Below are positions 8,466 to 18,768 of a stretch of 64,000 bases of DNA, piece after piece (the first letter of the stretch is position 1; each line of letters starts with the position of its first letter). A program made the position numbers and the translations under genes. The DNA comes from Haloarchaeobius amylolyticus (GTDB lineage: Archaea; Halobacteriota; Halobacteria; Halobacteriales; Natrialbaceae): positions 310,001 through 374,000 of the forward strand of contig NZ_JANHDH010000003.1 of assembly GCF_026616195.1 (NCBI RefSeq), given 5' to 3'. Below the pieces are notes generated by a model. It was not told where the DNA came from. It searched no databases and was given only the letters and a program-made list of their open reading frames with translations.

Positions 8466-9275
8466 TCACTCTGTGCGTCGTCCCTGCTCGGACGTGTCGA
8501 TGTCGATCTCGACGACGTTGGTCGCCTGCATCACCAGTTCCGGCACCTCGGTCTCGAAGCGCTCGCCTTTCAGCCTGCTCTTGGGCGCCGAGACGCTGAT
8601 GGCTCCCAGGGGCACACCGTCACTGTCCAGAATCGGGGCGCCGACGGCCCGGAATCCCCGGATGTCCTCCTCGTCGTTGACCGCGTACCCACGGTCGCGG
8701 ACACGTTCGAGCCGGGATTCGAGCGTCTCGCGGTCCGTGATGGTGTTCGGGGTCCGTTCGGGCAGGCCGTGCTGCTCCAGAATCCGGTCGAATCGGTCCT
8801 CGGGCAGGTGTGCGAGGATGGCCTTCCCGGCGGAGCTGTTGTGGAGGTACTGCGGCGTCTCCTCGATGCCGATGTGGTACTCGGTCTCCATCGCGCGCTT
8901 TCCGCGGGCGACCTTGAGCGCGACCTCGAACCCCTCGTTCTCGACCACCAGGTCTGCGTACTCGCCGGTCTCGGCCGCCAGCCGGTCCACCTGGTTCTTC
9001 GCGGCGGTGTAGACCCGCTGGTTCTCCTTGACGTGCTCGCCGAGGGTGACGAACCGGAGCCCGAGGTGGTACTGGTCGCCGCGCTTCGAGACGAGGCCGG
9101 CGTCCCGGAGCGTCGCGAGATGCGTGTGGACCGACCCCTTCGAGAGGTCGACGTGCTCCACCAGGTCCGCGATTCGTGCCCCGTCGAGGCGCTCCAGGGC
9201 GTCGATGATGGCCGTGGCGTGCTGGAGTGACTTCACTCGTCGCGGGCCTGTCCCGGTCGCGTTCGTCTCGTCCAT
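8466..9275 (-). CDS. IclR family transcriptional regulator
   Basis: A 269-aa DNA-binding regulator. The N-terminal winged helix (about 12-75) contains ARIADLVEHVDLSKGSVHTH, and the C-terminal IclR effector domain (about 80-255) contains SSAGKAILAHLPEDR and GAISVSAP. Haloarchaeal IclR proteins usually control catabolic operons in response to small organic acids or sugars. The ATG at 9275 was preferred to in-frame starts further upstream, because the extra residues are not acidic and overlap the probable promoter. A perfect palindrome (9306-9322) lies about 31 nt upstream of the start and a second copy abuts the stop, which suggests autoregulation. Likely targets nearby are the M28 peptidase/Dpp genes and the M24-gdh operon; this is inference from position. 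Confidence 0.93.
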   Translation of the reverse strand: MDETNATGTGPRRVKSLQHATAIIDALERLDGARIADLVEHVDLSKGSVHTHLATLRDAGLVSKRGDQYHLGLRFVTLGEHVKENQRVYTAAKNQVDRLAAETGEYADLVVENEGFEVALKVARGKRAMETEYHIGIEETPQYLHNSSAGKAILAHLPEDRFDRILEQHGLPERTPNTITDRETLESRLERVRDRGYAVNDEEDIRGFRAVGAPILDSDGVPLGAISVSAPKSRLKGERFETEVPELVMQATNVVEIDIDTSEQGRRTE

Positions 9276-9305
9276 ATGCCACGATTCGGACGTCGGGGCA
9301 TAGTT

Positions 9306-9322
9306 GTTTGGGACCGCCAAAC
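9306..9322. promoter_or_regulatory. perfect GTTTGG-N5-CCAAAC palindrome in iclR/M28 divergent spacer
   Basis: GTTTGGGACCGCCAAAC lies 31-47 nt upstream of the IclR ATG, overlapping where that gene's TATA/BRE should be. It is about 60 nt before the TATA box serving the rightward M28 peptidase transcript. It differs by one base from the copy at 8449-8465. It is the best candidate operator for the IclR protein. Confidence 0.6.
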
Positions 9323-9380
9323 GCAGGTGTGCCAACTGTTGCCACCATTCCGTGGCGGGAGGATTCGGTTTCGCCGGTAA

Positions 9381-9390
9381 GTATAAATAC
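9381..9390 (+). promoter_or_regulatory. strong TATA box GTATAAATAC
   Basis: This near-consensus haloarchaeal TATA element is centred about 29 nt before an ATG at 9414. A transcript starting near 9411 would be leaderless for the 48-codon frame that begins there, and would continue into the M28 peptidase at 9560. Confidence 0.65.
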
Positions 9391-9413
9391 AATCGTCTGG
9401 TCAACTGGGCTGT

Positions 9414-9560
9414 ATGCCTGCTGAGTTACGAGACGCTGGTCCGCCGGTACCTGACCGGACCTCGGGCACACGGGGCCGTACCGGACCGGACGCAGCACGC
9501 CTGCGAACCGCGGGGAACCGACGGACGGCCGAGCAACGCCTCGGCGGAGGCAGCCGGTGA
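9414..9560 (+). CDS. possible 48-aa leader ORF coupled to M28 peptidase
   Basis: The frame starts at the ATG predicted to be the leaderless 5' end from the TATA box at 9381-9390. It ends in a TGA that overlaps the peptidase ATG (TGATG). The predicted peptide (MPAELRDAGPPVPDR...) is Arg/Gly/Pro rich and basic, unlike normal haloarchaeal proteins, so it may act through being translated rather than as a protein. The alternative is that 9411-9559 is simply a 150-nt untranslated leader. Confidence 0.35.
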   Translation: MPAELRDAGPPVPDRTSGTRGRTGPDAARLRTAGNRRTAEQRLGGGSR

Positions 9561-10906
9561 TGTCCGGGAACGCCGAAACCGTCCTTCCGACAGCGGTCGT
9601 CGGCGACGCCTACACCTGCGGTCGTGCCTGGGAGTTCCTCGTCGGACTCACCGACGGGCCGGCACGACTCGCTGGCACGGACGGTGAAGCTACCGCGGGG
9701 CAGTACGTCGCGGACGCCTTTCGCGAGCGTGGGCTGGACGAGGTGCGGGTCGAGGAGTTCGACATCCCCGGCTGGAGCCGCGGCGAGAGCAGTCTGACTG
9801 CGGCCGGCCGGACCGTCGAGTCGAACCACGAGGTCATCGCACTGCCGGGCTCGCCCGCCGGGGCGGTATCGGGCGAACTGATCGACGTCAGGCACGGTGT
9901 CCAGGATGATATCGAATCGACCGACCTCGACGGTGCCATCGCCCTCGCCGCAGACACCACGCCGGCGGACCACGGGCGCCACGTCCACCGGCTGGAGAAG
10001 TACGCCTGGGCGGCCGAGGCAGGGGCGGAGGCGTTCGTCTACCGGACCGACCGGCCGGGCTGTCTCCCACCGACCGGCGACGTGGGGAGCGAAGACGGTC
10101 CCGGGCCGATACCGGCCATCGGTGTCTCCCGCGAGGTCGGGTCGTGGCTCCGGCGACGGTGCAGGCGGGGCGGAACCGAGGCCACGGTCGCGGTCGACTG
10201 CGAGACGGGGACCGCGACGAGTCGGAACGTCTCGGCCGCCGTCGGCCCCGAGACTCCCCAGGAGGTCCTCGTGACCGCCCACCTCGACGCCCACGACGTG
10301 GGGACCGGGGCGAACGACAACGGCGCGGGCTGTGCACTGGTCGCCGAGACGGCCCGGTTGCTCTCGCTCGTCTCGGACCAGCTCGAGACGCGAGTCCGCT
10401 TCGTGACCTTCGGGGCGGAGGAGGTCGGGTTCCGCGGGTCCAGAGAGTGGGTCCGGAGTCACGACCTCGACCGGGTGAAGGCCGTCGTCAACGCCGACGG
10501 CATCGGCTACTCGCGGACGCTCGACCTCTACACGCACGGGTTCGACGGCATCGCGGACGCCTTCGACGCGGCGACCGACGCCCTCGATGTGCCCGCCACG
10601 ATTCGGGATTCGGTACGCCCCCACAGCGACCACTGGCCCTTCGTCCAGCACGGGGTCCCCGGCGCGCAGGCGCGCTCCGTGACCGACGCGGAACGCGGCT
10701 GGACCCACACCCACGCGGACACCGTCGACAAGATGGATCCGCGCGACCTGCGGGACCTCGCCGTGGTCCTCGCGGAGGGAACGGCCCGGCTCGCCCGTGG
10801 CGACCACCCCGTCGAGCACGTTGACCCGGCCGTCATCAGGGAGGCGACGCGCGACGCGGGGCTGGAGGCGGGCCTCCGCGCCACCGGCGACTGGCCGTGG
10901 GAGTGA
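9560..10906 (+). CDS. M28 family zinc peptidase
   Basis: A 448-aa protein of the aminopeptidase/carboxypeptidase M28 type, with a protease-associated-like insert at about residues 90-200. The co-catalytic zinc site is visible in order: His/Asp in TAHLDAHD, Asp in GANDNGAG, Glu-Glu in FGAEEVGFRGS, Asp in VVNADGIG, and His in THTHADTVDK. No signal peptide is seen, so it is probably cytoplasmic and would cleave peptides or N-blocked amino acids brought in by the adjacent Dpp-type importer (binding protein starts at 11063). Start: the ATG at 9560 directly follows an alternative GTG at 9557, and the stop of a possible leader ORF overlaps it. It may be controlled by the divergent IclR gene. Confidence 0.9.
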   Translation: MSGNAETVLPTAVVGDAYTCGRAWEFLVGLTDGPARLAGTDGEATAGQYVADAFRERGLDEVRVEEFDIPGWSRGESSLTAAGRTVESNHEVIALPGSPAGAVSGELIDVRHGVQDDIESTDLDGAIALAADTTPADHGRHVHRLEKYAWAAEAGAEAFVYRTDRPGCLPPTGDVGSEDGPGPIPAIGVSREVGSWLRRRCRRGGTEATVAVDCETGTATSRNVSAAVGPETPQEVLVTAHLDAHDVGTGANDNGAGCALVAETARLLSLVSDQLETRVRFVTFGAEEVGFRGSREWVRSHDLDRVKAVVNADGIGYSRTLDLYTHGFDGIADAFDAATDALDVPATIRDSVRPHSDHWPFVQHGVPGAQARSVTDAERGWTHTHADTVDKMDPRDLRDLAVVLAEGTARLARGDHPVEHVDPAVIREATRDAGLEAGLRATGDWPWE

Positions 10907-11025
10907 GTCCGCCCGCCCAGTAGACGACGACTGCCCGACCGGGACGCCGCGACAGGTTCGACACGCAGGGTCCGAGACTGCCGAGTACAGCGTCCTTTTC
11001 GCCGTTCTCGACCCACCTGATGAAA

Positions 11026-11034
11026 AAGTATAAA
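11026..11034 (+). promoter_or_regulatory. TATA box of the Dpp-type ABC operon
   Basis: AAGTATAAA lies about 32 nt before the ATG at 11063. This fits a transcript start a few nt upstream of that ATG and supports choosing 11063 over the in-frame ATG at 11048, which would lie only about 18 nt after the TATA box. Confidence 0.65.
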
Positions 11035-11062
11035 CCCCAGTAGGTTCATGTGTGCAATCGAC

Positions 11063-12826
11063 ATGGTACGTGATGGCCAGCCAGCAGTGGACAGACGACA
11101 GTTCCTCAAAGTCGCTGGCGCGGCAGGAGGTGCATCGGTGCTCGCAGGTTGCAGTGGGGAGACGGGTGGTGACACGGACGGGGAGAGTCCGGCGACCGAC
11201 GACTCCACCGGGACCGACACCACCGTCGAGCAGACGACGGAGAAACCGAGCGAGGTCAAGACCGGCGGCGAGCTCGTGGTCACCGTCGCCTCGCAGGCCC
11301 AGACGCTCAACCCGCACCTGGGCGACCAGACGACCGACTCCGCGCTCGCACAGGCGTACTCGAACAGCCTGCTCCGGTTCGAGCAGGACGGGACCATCGC
11401 CGGCGACCTCGCGACGGACTACACCGTCAGCGAGGACGGGACGACCTACACCCTCACGCTCCACGAGGGGGTCCAGTTCCACGGCGACTACGGCGAGTGC
11501 GACGCCGAGGCTGTCCGGGAGAGCTTCCTGAAGATAATCACCGACAAGGAGTACGGGGCGGTCAACCGCGGCGAGTTCGAGGGCATCCTCTGGGGGGAGG
11601 GCCCCGACGGGAACCAGCTCGACCCCGCCTCGCGCATCACCGCGACCGGGACCTACGAGATCGAGTTCTCGCTGGCGAAGCGCGACGTGACGTTCCCCTC
11701 GAAGCTCACGAGCTACCGGACCGCGGTCCTCCCCGTCGAGGCCCTCGACGAACACGGCGAGGACTTCGGGACGTTCGACACGGGCGTCTGGGCGACCGGC
11801 CCGTTCCAGTTCGAGTCGGCCGCCGCCTCCGGCCCGTACGAGTTCTCGGCCAACCCGGACTACTTCAAGGAGACCGAGGCCGGCCAGCTGCCGTACCTCG
11901 ACGGCGTCAGGTACTCCGTCGTTCCCGACGGGACCGTCCGGAACACGAAGCTCAAGACGGGCGAGGCACACGTCAATCCGACCGTCCCCGCGAACAAGGT
12001 GAAAGACCTCGAGAACGCGGGCGAGGTCGAGGTGCTCTCGATGCCCAGCGTCGAGCGCATCAACATGTACATCAACTGGCGGAACGTCGAGCCGATGGGC
12101 AAGAAGAAGGTCCGTCACGCCCTCGGCCACGCCTCGAACCGGCAGGCGATCAAGTCCGTCAAGTTCGCGGGTCGTGCCGACCCCGCCTGGTCGGTGTTCC
12201 CGCCGTGGCACTGGGCCTACGACGAGGACGCCGTCTCGAAGTACCCCTACGACATCGACAGGGCGAAGTCCCTCATGGAGGAAGCCGGCGAGGGCGACGG
12301 CTTCTCGCTGGAGGTCGACGTGACGAACCAGCCGAAGTTCGTCGACATCGCCCAGATCCTCCAGCAGTCCTACAAGAAGATCGGCGTCGACATGTCCATC
12401 AACCCCAAGGAGAAGGGCTCGGTCTGGGGACCGTGGTATCCAAGCGAGTGGGACGACGAGGACGAGAAGGAGGAGAACCGCGAGGTCGGCCCGCCGCCGG
12501 AGGTCGAGGCCCTCATCGAGAGCATCGGTTACGGCTTCAGCGCCGACGGGTACGCGTACCTCGGATTCCACACCCGCGGGTACTTCAACTCCTCCTTCTA
12601 CGGGGACGACGAGGTCGACCAGTGGCTGGAGGCCGCCCGCCGGACGACCGACCGCGCCGAGCGCAAGGAGCTCTACCGGAAGGTCCAGCAGAAGGTCACG
12701 GAGTTCTACCCGCTCATCATGCAGGTCTGGCCCCACACCAACCAGGGGCGACGGAGCGACGTGAAGAACTACATCGCGTACCCGACGCGGACCCCGCACG
12801 TCGAGCAGGTATTCATCGACGAGTAA
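11063..12826 (+). CDS. ABC transporter substrate-binding lipoprotein (family 5, Dpp/Opp type)
   Basis: A 587-aa exported binding protein. The N-terminus has a twin-arginine signal DRRQFLKVAGAAGG followed by the lipobox LAGC, so it is a Tat-exported lipoprotein anchored outside the membrane. A Thr/Ser/Asp-rich linker follows to about residue 70. The SBP_bac_5 domain then begins (GGELVVTVASQAQTLNPHL...) and includes the typical YTLTLHEGVQFHG and AEAVRESFLK segments. It delivers peptides or related compounds to the permease pair encoded directly downstream. The start was chosen from the TATA spacing. The substrate class (oligopeptide, dipeptide, nickel, other) cannot be decided, but the surrounding peptidase, amidohydrolase and gdh favour a nitrogenous organic solute. 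Confidence 0.93.
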   Translation: MVRDGQPAVDRRQFLKVAGAAGGASVLAGCSGETGGDTDGESPATDDSTGTDTTVEQTTEKPSEVKTGGELVVTVASQAQTLNPHLGDQTTDSALAQAYSNSLLRFEQDGTIAGDLATDYTVSEDGTTYTLTLHEGVQFHGDYGECDAEAVRESFLKIITDKEYGAVNRGEFEGILWGEGPDGNQLDPASRITATGTYEIEFSLAKRDVTFPSKLTSYRTAVLPVEALDEHGEDFGTFDTGVWATGPFQFESAAASGPYEFSANPDYFKETEAGQLPYLDGVRYSVVPDGTVRNTKLKTGEAHVNPTVPANKVKDLENAGEVEVLSMPSVERINMYINWRNVEPMGKKKVRHALGHASNRQAIKSVKFAGRADPAWSVFPPWHWAYDEDAVSKYPYDIDRAKSLMEEAGEGDGFSLEVDVTNQPKFVDIAQILQQSYKKIGVDMSINPKEKGSVWGPWYPSEWDDEDEKEENREVGPPPEVEALIESIGYGFSADGYAYLGFHTRGYFNSSFYGDDEVDQWLEAARRTTDRAERKELYRKVQQKVTEFYPLIMQVWPHTNQGRRSDVKNYIAYPTRTPHVEQVFIDE

Positions 12827-12898
12827 ATTACTAGTACGAGCGACACACATGCCCACGAAACCGATGGACACGACCCACCGCCCGCCCGGAGGCGCAGG

Positions 12899-13873
12899 AT
12901 GAGCACGTCCAACTACGCCATCAAGCGCATCCTGCTGCTCGTCCCGGTACTGCTCGGCGTCTCGCTGGTGACGTTCCTGTTCATCCGGCTGAGTCCGAGC
13001 GACCCCGTGGCAGCGATGCTCCCACCGGAGGCGGCGGCCCAGCAGAACATCGTGAACGAGTTGCGCCAGGAGATGCACCTCGACGAACCGCTGTACCTCC
13101 AGTACGGCCACTGGCTCTGGGACGTGGTGCACCTCGACTTCGGCTACTCGTACTCACAGAGCGCCCGGGTCACCTCGCTCATCGCGAGCAGCGCGTGGGC
13201 GACCGCACAGCTGTCGTTCTTCGCGTTCGTCATCGGTGTCCTCGTGGCCATCCCGATGGGCGTCGTGAGCGCCGTCAAGAAGGACTCCTGGGTCGACAAC
13301 CTGACCCGCGTCCTCGCGTTCGGCGGCATCAGCCTGCCCGGGTTCTGGGTCGCCATCATGATGATACTCGTGTTCGCGCTGTTCTGGCAGAACTGGTTCG
13401 GCGCGCCCCTCATCCCCTCGGGTGGGTACGCCACGCTGGACGACGGCGTGGTGACGTACCTCCGGCACATCCTGCCGCCCGCCGTGGTGCTCGGGACCGG
13501 GTTCGCCGCGCTCGTCATGCGCATGACCCGGTCCTCGATGGTGGAGGTGCTCCAGGAGGAGTACGTCCGCACCGCCCGGGCCAAGGGCGTCAGGGAGCGG
13601 TCCATCGTCATGATACACACCTTCCGGAACGCGCTCATCCCCGTCGTGACCGTCATGGGGATGCAGATCGGCTTCCTGCTGAACGGGGCGGTCGTCATCG
13701 AGCAGGTGTTCCAGTGGCCCGGCATCGGCCGCCTGCTCTACCAGTCCGTCCTCTCACAGGACCTCATCACCGTACAGGGCATCGTGTTGTTCATCGCGAC
13801 CGTGTTCGTCGTGGCGAACCTGCTCGTCGACCTCCTGTACGCGTACCTCGACCCACGCATCAGCTACGAATAA
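12899..13873 (+). CDS. ABC transporter permease, DppB/OppB type
   Basis: A 324-aa inner permease with six predicted membrane segments. It starts with the conserved YAIKRILLLVPVLLGVSLVTF and a large external loop (LRQEMHLDEPLYLQYGHWL). It carries the EAA-type coupling loop near VRTARAKGVRERSIVMIHTFRNALIP, which docks the ATPases. It forms the translocation pore with the next gene product. The stop overlaps the next start as TAATG. A 72-nt spacer separates it from the binding-protein gene. Confidence 0.93.
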   Translation: MSTSNYAIKRILLLVPVLLGVSLVTFLFIRLSPSDPVAAMLPPEAAAQQNIVNELRQEMHLDEPLYLQYGHWLWDVVHLDFGYSYSQSARVTSLIASSAWATAQLSFFAFVIGVLVAIPMGVVSAVKKDSWVDNLTRVLAFGGISLPGFWVAIMMILVFALFWQNWFGAPLIPSGGYATLDDGVVTYLRHILPPAVVLGTGFAALVMRMTRSSMVEVLQEEYVRTARAKGVRERSIVMIHTFRNALIPVVTVMGMQIGFLLNGAVVIEQVFQWPGIGRLLYQSVLSQDLITVQGIVLFIATVFVVANLLVDLLYAYLDPRISYE

Positions 13874-14877
13874 TGGCAACCGACACACACCACTACGAAG
13901 AACGCACCGTCGTCGACCGGGTCGCCGGTCGGGCGCGCTGGCTCGCCGAGATGTACGGCCGGCTCGACCTGAGCGCCCAACTCTCGTTCTGGGTCGTCAC
14001 GGTCATCACGGCCGCGGCGCTCGCGGCCCCGTTCATCACGCCGTACAGCCCGAGCGAACAGCTGGCCATCACGACCGACCCCGCGCTGAAGCTCGCCGCG
14101 CCGTCGATGGCGCACCCGATGGGGACCGACCTCTACGGGCGCGACATCTACACCCGACTGGTGTACGGGGCGCGGGCCTCGCTGGCAGTCGGCCTGCTGG
14201 CCGTCGGCATCGCCGCGACCGTCGGCATCACGGCCGGCGCGGTCGCGGGCTACGTCGGTGGCTGGGTCGACGAGATCATCATGCGCTCGATGGACGTGCT
14301 CATCTCGTTCCCGGCGCTCGTGCTCGCCATCACGCTCGTCGGGGCGCTCGGCTCCGAGACGGTCCTGACCATCGTCCCGGTGCTCGGTGGAGTGCTCTCG
14401 TCGCTCCCCCTCGTCGGGTCGTGGTTCAGCAACAACATCGTGAACGTCATCTTCGTCATCGGGCTGGTGTACTCGCCCCAGATCGCACGGGTCACCCGGG
14501 GCGAGGTGCTCACGACCACGGAAGAGGAGTTCGTCGAGGCCGCAGAGAACACCGGGCTCTCGCGGTTCAACGTGCTCTTCCGGCACGTCCTCCCGAACGC
14601 GATGGCGCCCGTGCTCGTGCAGGCGACGTTCCTCGTCGCGACCGCCATCCTGTTCGAGGCGTCGCTCTCGTACCTCGGCCTCGGCGTGCAGCCGCCGACG
14701 CCGACCTGGGGCGTCATGATCTCGAACGGCCAGGGCTACCTGCCCGACTCGTGGTGGTGGACCACCTTCCCCGGCCTCGGCATCATGGTGACGGTGCTCG
14801 CGCTGAACCTGCTCGGCGACGGCCTGCGCGACGAGTTCGACCCGCGTTCGGCCACCGAGGGAGGGCCGGGTAAATGA
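13873..14877 (+). CDS. ABC transporter permease, DppC/OppC type
   Basis: A 334-aa permease with an N-terminal cytoplasmic tail, a first membrane segment near residues 40-60 and the typical GTDLYGRDIYTRLVYGAR sequence. Further membrane segments and the coupling loop FVEAAENTGLSRFNVLFRHVLPN follow. It has a somewhat extended loop around SETVLTIVPVLGGVLSSLPLVG compared with bacterial DppC. The start overlaps the preceding stop (TAATG) and the stop overlaps the next start (ATGA), so all three genes are tightly coupled. An extension of the reading frame upstream inside the DppB gene was rejected because it is antitypical Arg-rich sequence. Confidence 0.93.
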   Translation: MATDTHHYEERTVVDRVAGRARWLAEMYGRLDLSAQLSFWVVTVITAAALAAPFITPYSPSEQLAITTDPALKLAAPSMAHPMGTDLYGRDIYTRLVYGARASLAVGLLAVGIAATVGITAGAVAGYVGGWVDEIIMRSMDVLISFPALVLAITLVGALGSETVLTIVPVLGGVLSSLPLVGSWFSNNIVNVIFVIGLVYSPQIARVTRGEVLTTTEEEFVEAAENTGLSRFNVLFRHVLPNAMAPVLVQATFLVATAILFEASLSYLGLGVQPPTPTWGVMISNGQGYLPDSWWWTTFPGLGIMVTVLALNLLGDGLRDEFDPRSATEGGPGK

Positions 14878-15934
14878 GCGACACGCGCGACCCCGCGGCT
14901 CACCAGCCGACGAGTGAGGCAGACGAGGAAGGCACCACGGCGGCCGCGGAGGCCGACCTCGTGACCGGCGACGACGCACTGCTCTCGGTCCGGGGGCTCC
15001 GAACCCGCTTCCGGACCGAGGACGAAACCGTGGAGGCGGTCGACGGCGTCTCCTTCGACATCCACGAGGGCGAGATACTCGGCATCGTCGGCGAGTCAGG
15101 CTGCGGGAAGTCGGTCACCAGCCTGTCGCTGATGGACCTCGTGCCCGACCCCGGCGAGGTTCACGACGGACAGGTCGTCTTCGACGGCGAGGACGTGCTG
15201 GCGAAGAGCAACGAGGAGAAGCGCCGGCTCCGCGGGAACCGCGTCTCGATGGTGTTCCAGGAGCCCGCGAAGGCGCTCAACCCGGTGTTCGACATCGGCT
15301 GGCAGGTCGGCGAACCGCTCCGGGTCCACCGGGACATGACCGAATCCGCCTCCCGCGCGGAGGCGGTCGAACTCATGCGCCGGGTCGGCATCCCGAGCCC
15401 CGAAGAGCGCGTCGAGGACTACCCACACGAGTTCTCGGGCGGCATGCGCCAGCGCGCAATGCTCGCGATGGCGCTGGCGTGTACGCCGGACCTGCTCATC
15501 GCGGACGAACCGACGACGGCCCTCGACGTGACCATCGAGGCCCAGATACTGGACCTCATCCAGGAGCTGAACGAGCAGACCGACATGAGCGTCCTCATCG
15601 TCACCCACGACCTCGGCGTCGTCGCCGAGGTGTGCGACCGCGTCGCCGTGATGTACGCCGGGCGCGTCGTCGAGTACGGCGACGTGGAGGACATCTTCGC
15701 GGACCCGCGGCACCCCTACACGCGGGGCCTCATCGACTGCGTGCCCGACCCCACCGCCGACGAGCAGGCGCTCGACCCGATTCCGGGCTCGGTGCCGGAC
15801 CTCGCGGACACGCCCTCTGGGTGTAACTTCGCGCCGCGGTGCCCCTACGCCGAACAGGAGTGCATGACGACCGACCCGCGGATGCAGGCCGTCGACGAGG
15901 ACCACTACACCGCCTGCATCTGGGAGGACCCGAG

Positions 15935-15938
<4 letters not shown>
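14874..15938 (+). CDS. ABC transporter ATP-binding protein, DppD/OppD type
   Basis: A 354-aa ATPase with Walker [10 protein letters not shown]-loop MVFQEP, signature SGGMRQR, Walker [13 protein letters not shown] and H-loop VTHDL. The C-terminal Opp/Dpp extension has [14 protein letters not shown], which in this family contributes to a [4Fe-4S] or structural Cys cluster. An acidic N-terminal extension of about 30 residues precedes the nucleotide-binding domain. It energises the permease pair together with the next ATPase. It overlaps the upstream stop by 4 nt (ATGA) and the downstream start by 4 nt. Confidence 0.94.
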
Positions 15939-17307
<1,369 letters not shown>

Positions 17308-17311
<4 letters not shown>

Positions 17312-18270
17312 CGCCCGAGCACCCGCCCGGGAACCCGGCCACGGACCGCGTCGAGCGCGAGACGCTCCGTGGTCTGCTCGCCCGCGCCGTGGCCGACATC
17401 GGCGCCGAGGACGACGCGACCATCTTCGCGGACGCGGACTCCCGGACTGCGGTCGCCGACGCCTACGACCAGGTGGTCTCCGGCGACGTGGCCGATGCGG
17501 ACGACGCCCGACAGGTCGTCGACGCCGTCGCAGAGCAACTCGCCGGCGCATCGGTGACGCTCACCCACCGCTCGAACCCCGGCTTCGACGCGGCCTCGGC
17601 GGCGACGTATAGCTTCCTCCAGACCGGTGACGCCGACCACCTCGCCGACGCCGGCTTCGACGACCCGGTCCTCGAACGGCTCCTCATCGGTGCGACCGAC
17701 TGGGACGCCGGGGACTTCCTCGTCGCTGCCGATTCCTTCGACGACGCCGCCGGGGTCGCCGACGACACCGACGCGGTCGTCTCGTCGCACGTCCTCGCCG
17801 GCGCGGCGCTCCACCGGGCCGGCGCAGACGCCGACGCCATCGACCACGTCCGCTCGGCGCTCGAGGCCGACCGGGAGGCGTGGACGCCTCTGGTCGTGGG
17901 CATCGCCGCCGGGTCGGACCTGCCCCGCCGGTTCCGCGACGGGGGTTACAGTGCCATGCTGTACGCCCGCTGGACCGCCAATACCCCGGCCGACTGCTCG
18001 GTCGAGGCGGAGTGGCGACCGTCGCCCGACGCGGACTGGCAGGCACTCGGCGACTCGGGCTGTGCCCCGCTCTCGACGGTGACCCCCGAGACGGAGTTCC
18101 GGTACACCCTCTCGGGGACGGTCCCCGAGTTCCCGGACCTCCTCGGGTACTACGTCGCTGTTGGCGCCATCGCAGAGGGAACCCCGCCCGAAGCGCTCAG
18201 CTCCGACCGGATGTGCTTCTCGGGGCCGGTGGCAGACGACGTCTCGGAGACGTTGGCGATTGAGCGATGA
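17308..18270 (+). CDS. unrecognised protein encoded at the end of the Dpp-type operon
   Basis: A 320-aa acidic soluble protein with no signal peptide or membrane segment and no family I recognise. The middle (about 90-195) looks helical and repeat-like (DFLVAADSFDDAAGVADD, LAGAALHRAGADADAIDHVRSALEAD), possibly TPR-like. The C-terminal part (about 205-300) looks beta-rich (SVEAEWRPSPDADWQALG, ETEFRYTLSGTVPEFPDLLGYYVAVG). It overlaps the ATPase gene by 4 nt (ATGA), so it is translated with the transporter. A role tied to that transporter or to handling its substrate is inferred from position only. Confidence 0.8.
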
Positions 18271-18768
18271 GGAGTTCGGAGTAGCTCAGCGACAATTATA
18301 GGTAAGATATGTAATACTAGTTCGAACGGGCAACGACAATGCGATAGTCGTATTTCTTGTTTGATGCAATACTGCTTGGCAGAAATCCGGTTTCATAGCC
18401 TCGAGGGTGGAAACGGAGCAGTTCGGATTCTGAAACACGAGAACCCCCACAGATGTCGTTCAGAAAGCCATAGTTACAGTATATCCTCTCAGGAGAAAGT
18501 CCAGTAACCGATCTGGGCTCGACCGAATCGGGATACGTGGCAAACGGCCTCAAATCGGCTTCTATCGCCAGTCGATAGGATATTCGTCGTCACCCCCTGG
18601 CGATTCGAAGAAACAAGGACCCCCTGACATCGGTGGTCGATAGACGTGCCCATAATAATCAATACAATTCGTCGATGCCACTCTCGCAACGACTATCAGA
18701 ATAATATCATCACCGAGGAACCACGACCGAACCAGAACCGCCGCAGCCAGACAGCGACGTCACCAGCC
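18271..18768. other. A+T-rich convergent intergenic region, no gene recognised
   Basis: This is the gap between the converging Dpp operon and E1 genes. It is clearly lower in G+C than the flanks. The frames 18317-18553 and 18489-18689 on minus have no halophilic composition, promoter or motif. No tRNA-like cloverleaf or strong hairpin was seen. It may be degraded transferred DNA. Confidence 0.5.

Noticed and set aside
9401-13132. 1243-codon open frame on the minus strand
   Set aside because: Antisense to the M28 peptidase and Dpp binding-protein genes; no recognisable domain and wrong composition.
18317-18553. 78-codon minus-strand frame in the convergent gap
   Set aside because: No promoter, non-halophilic composition, no recognisable motif.
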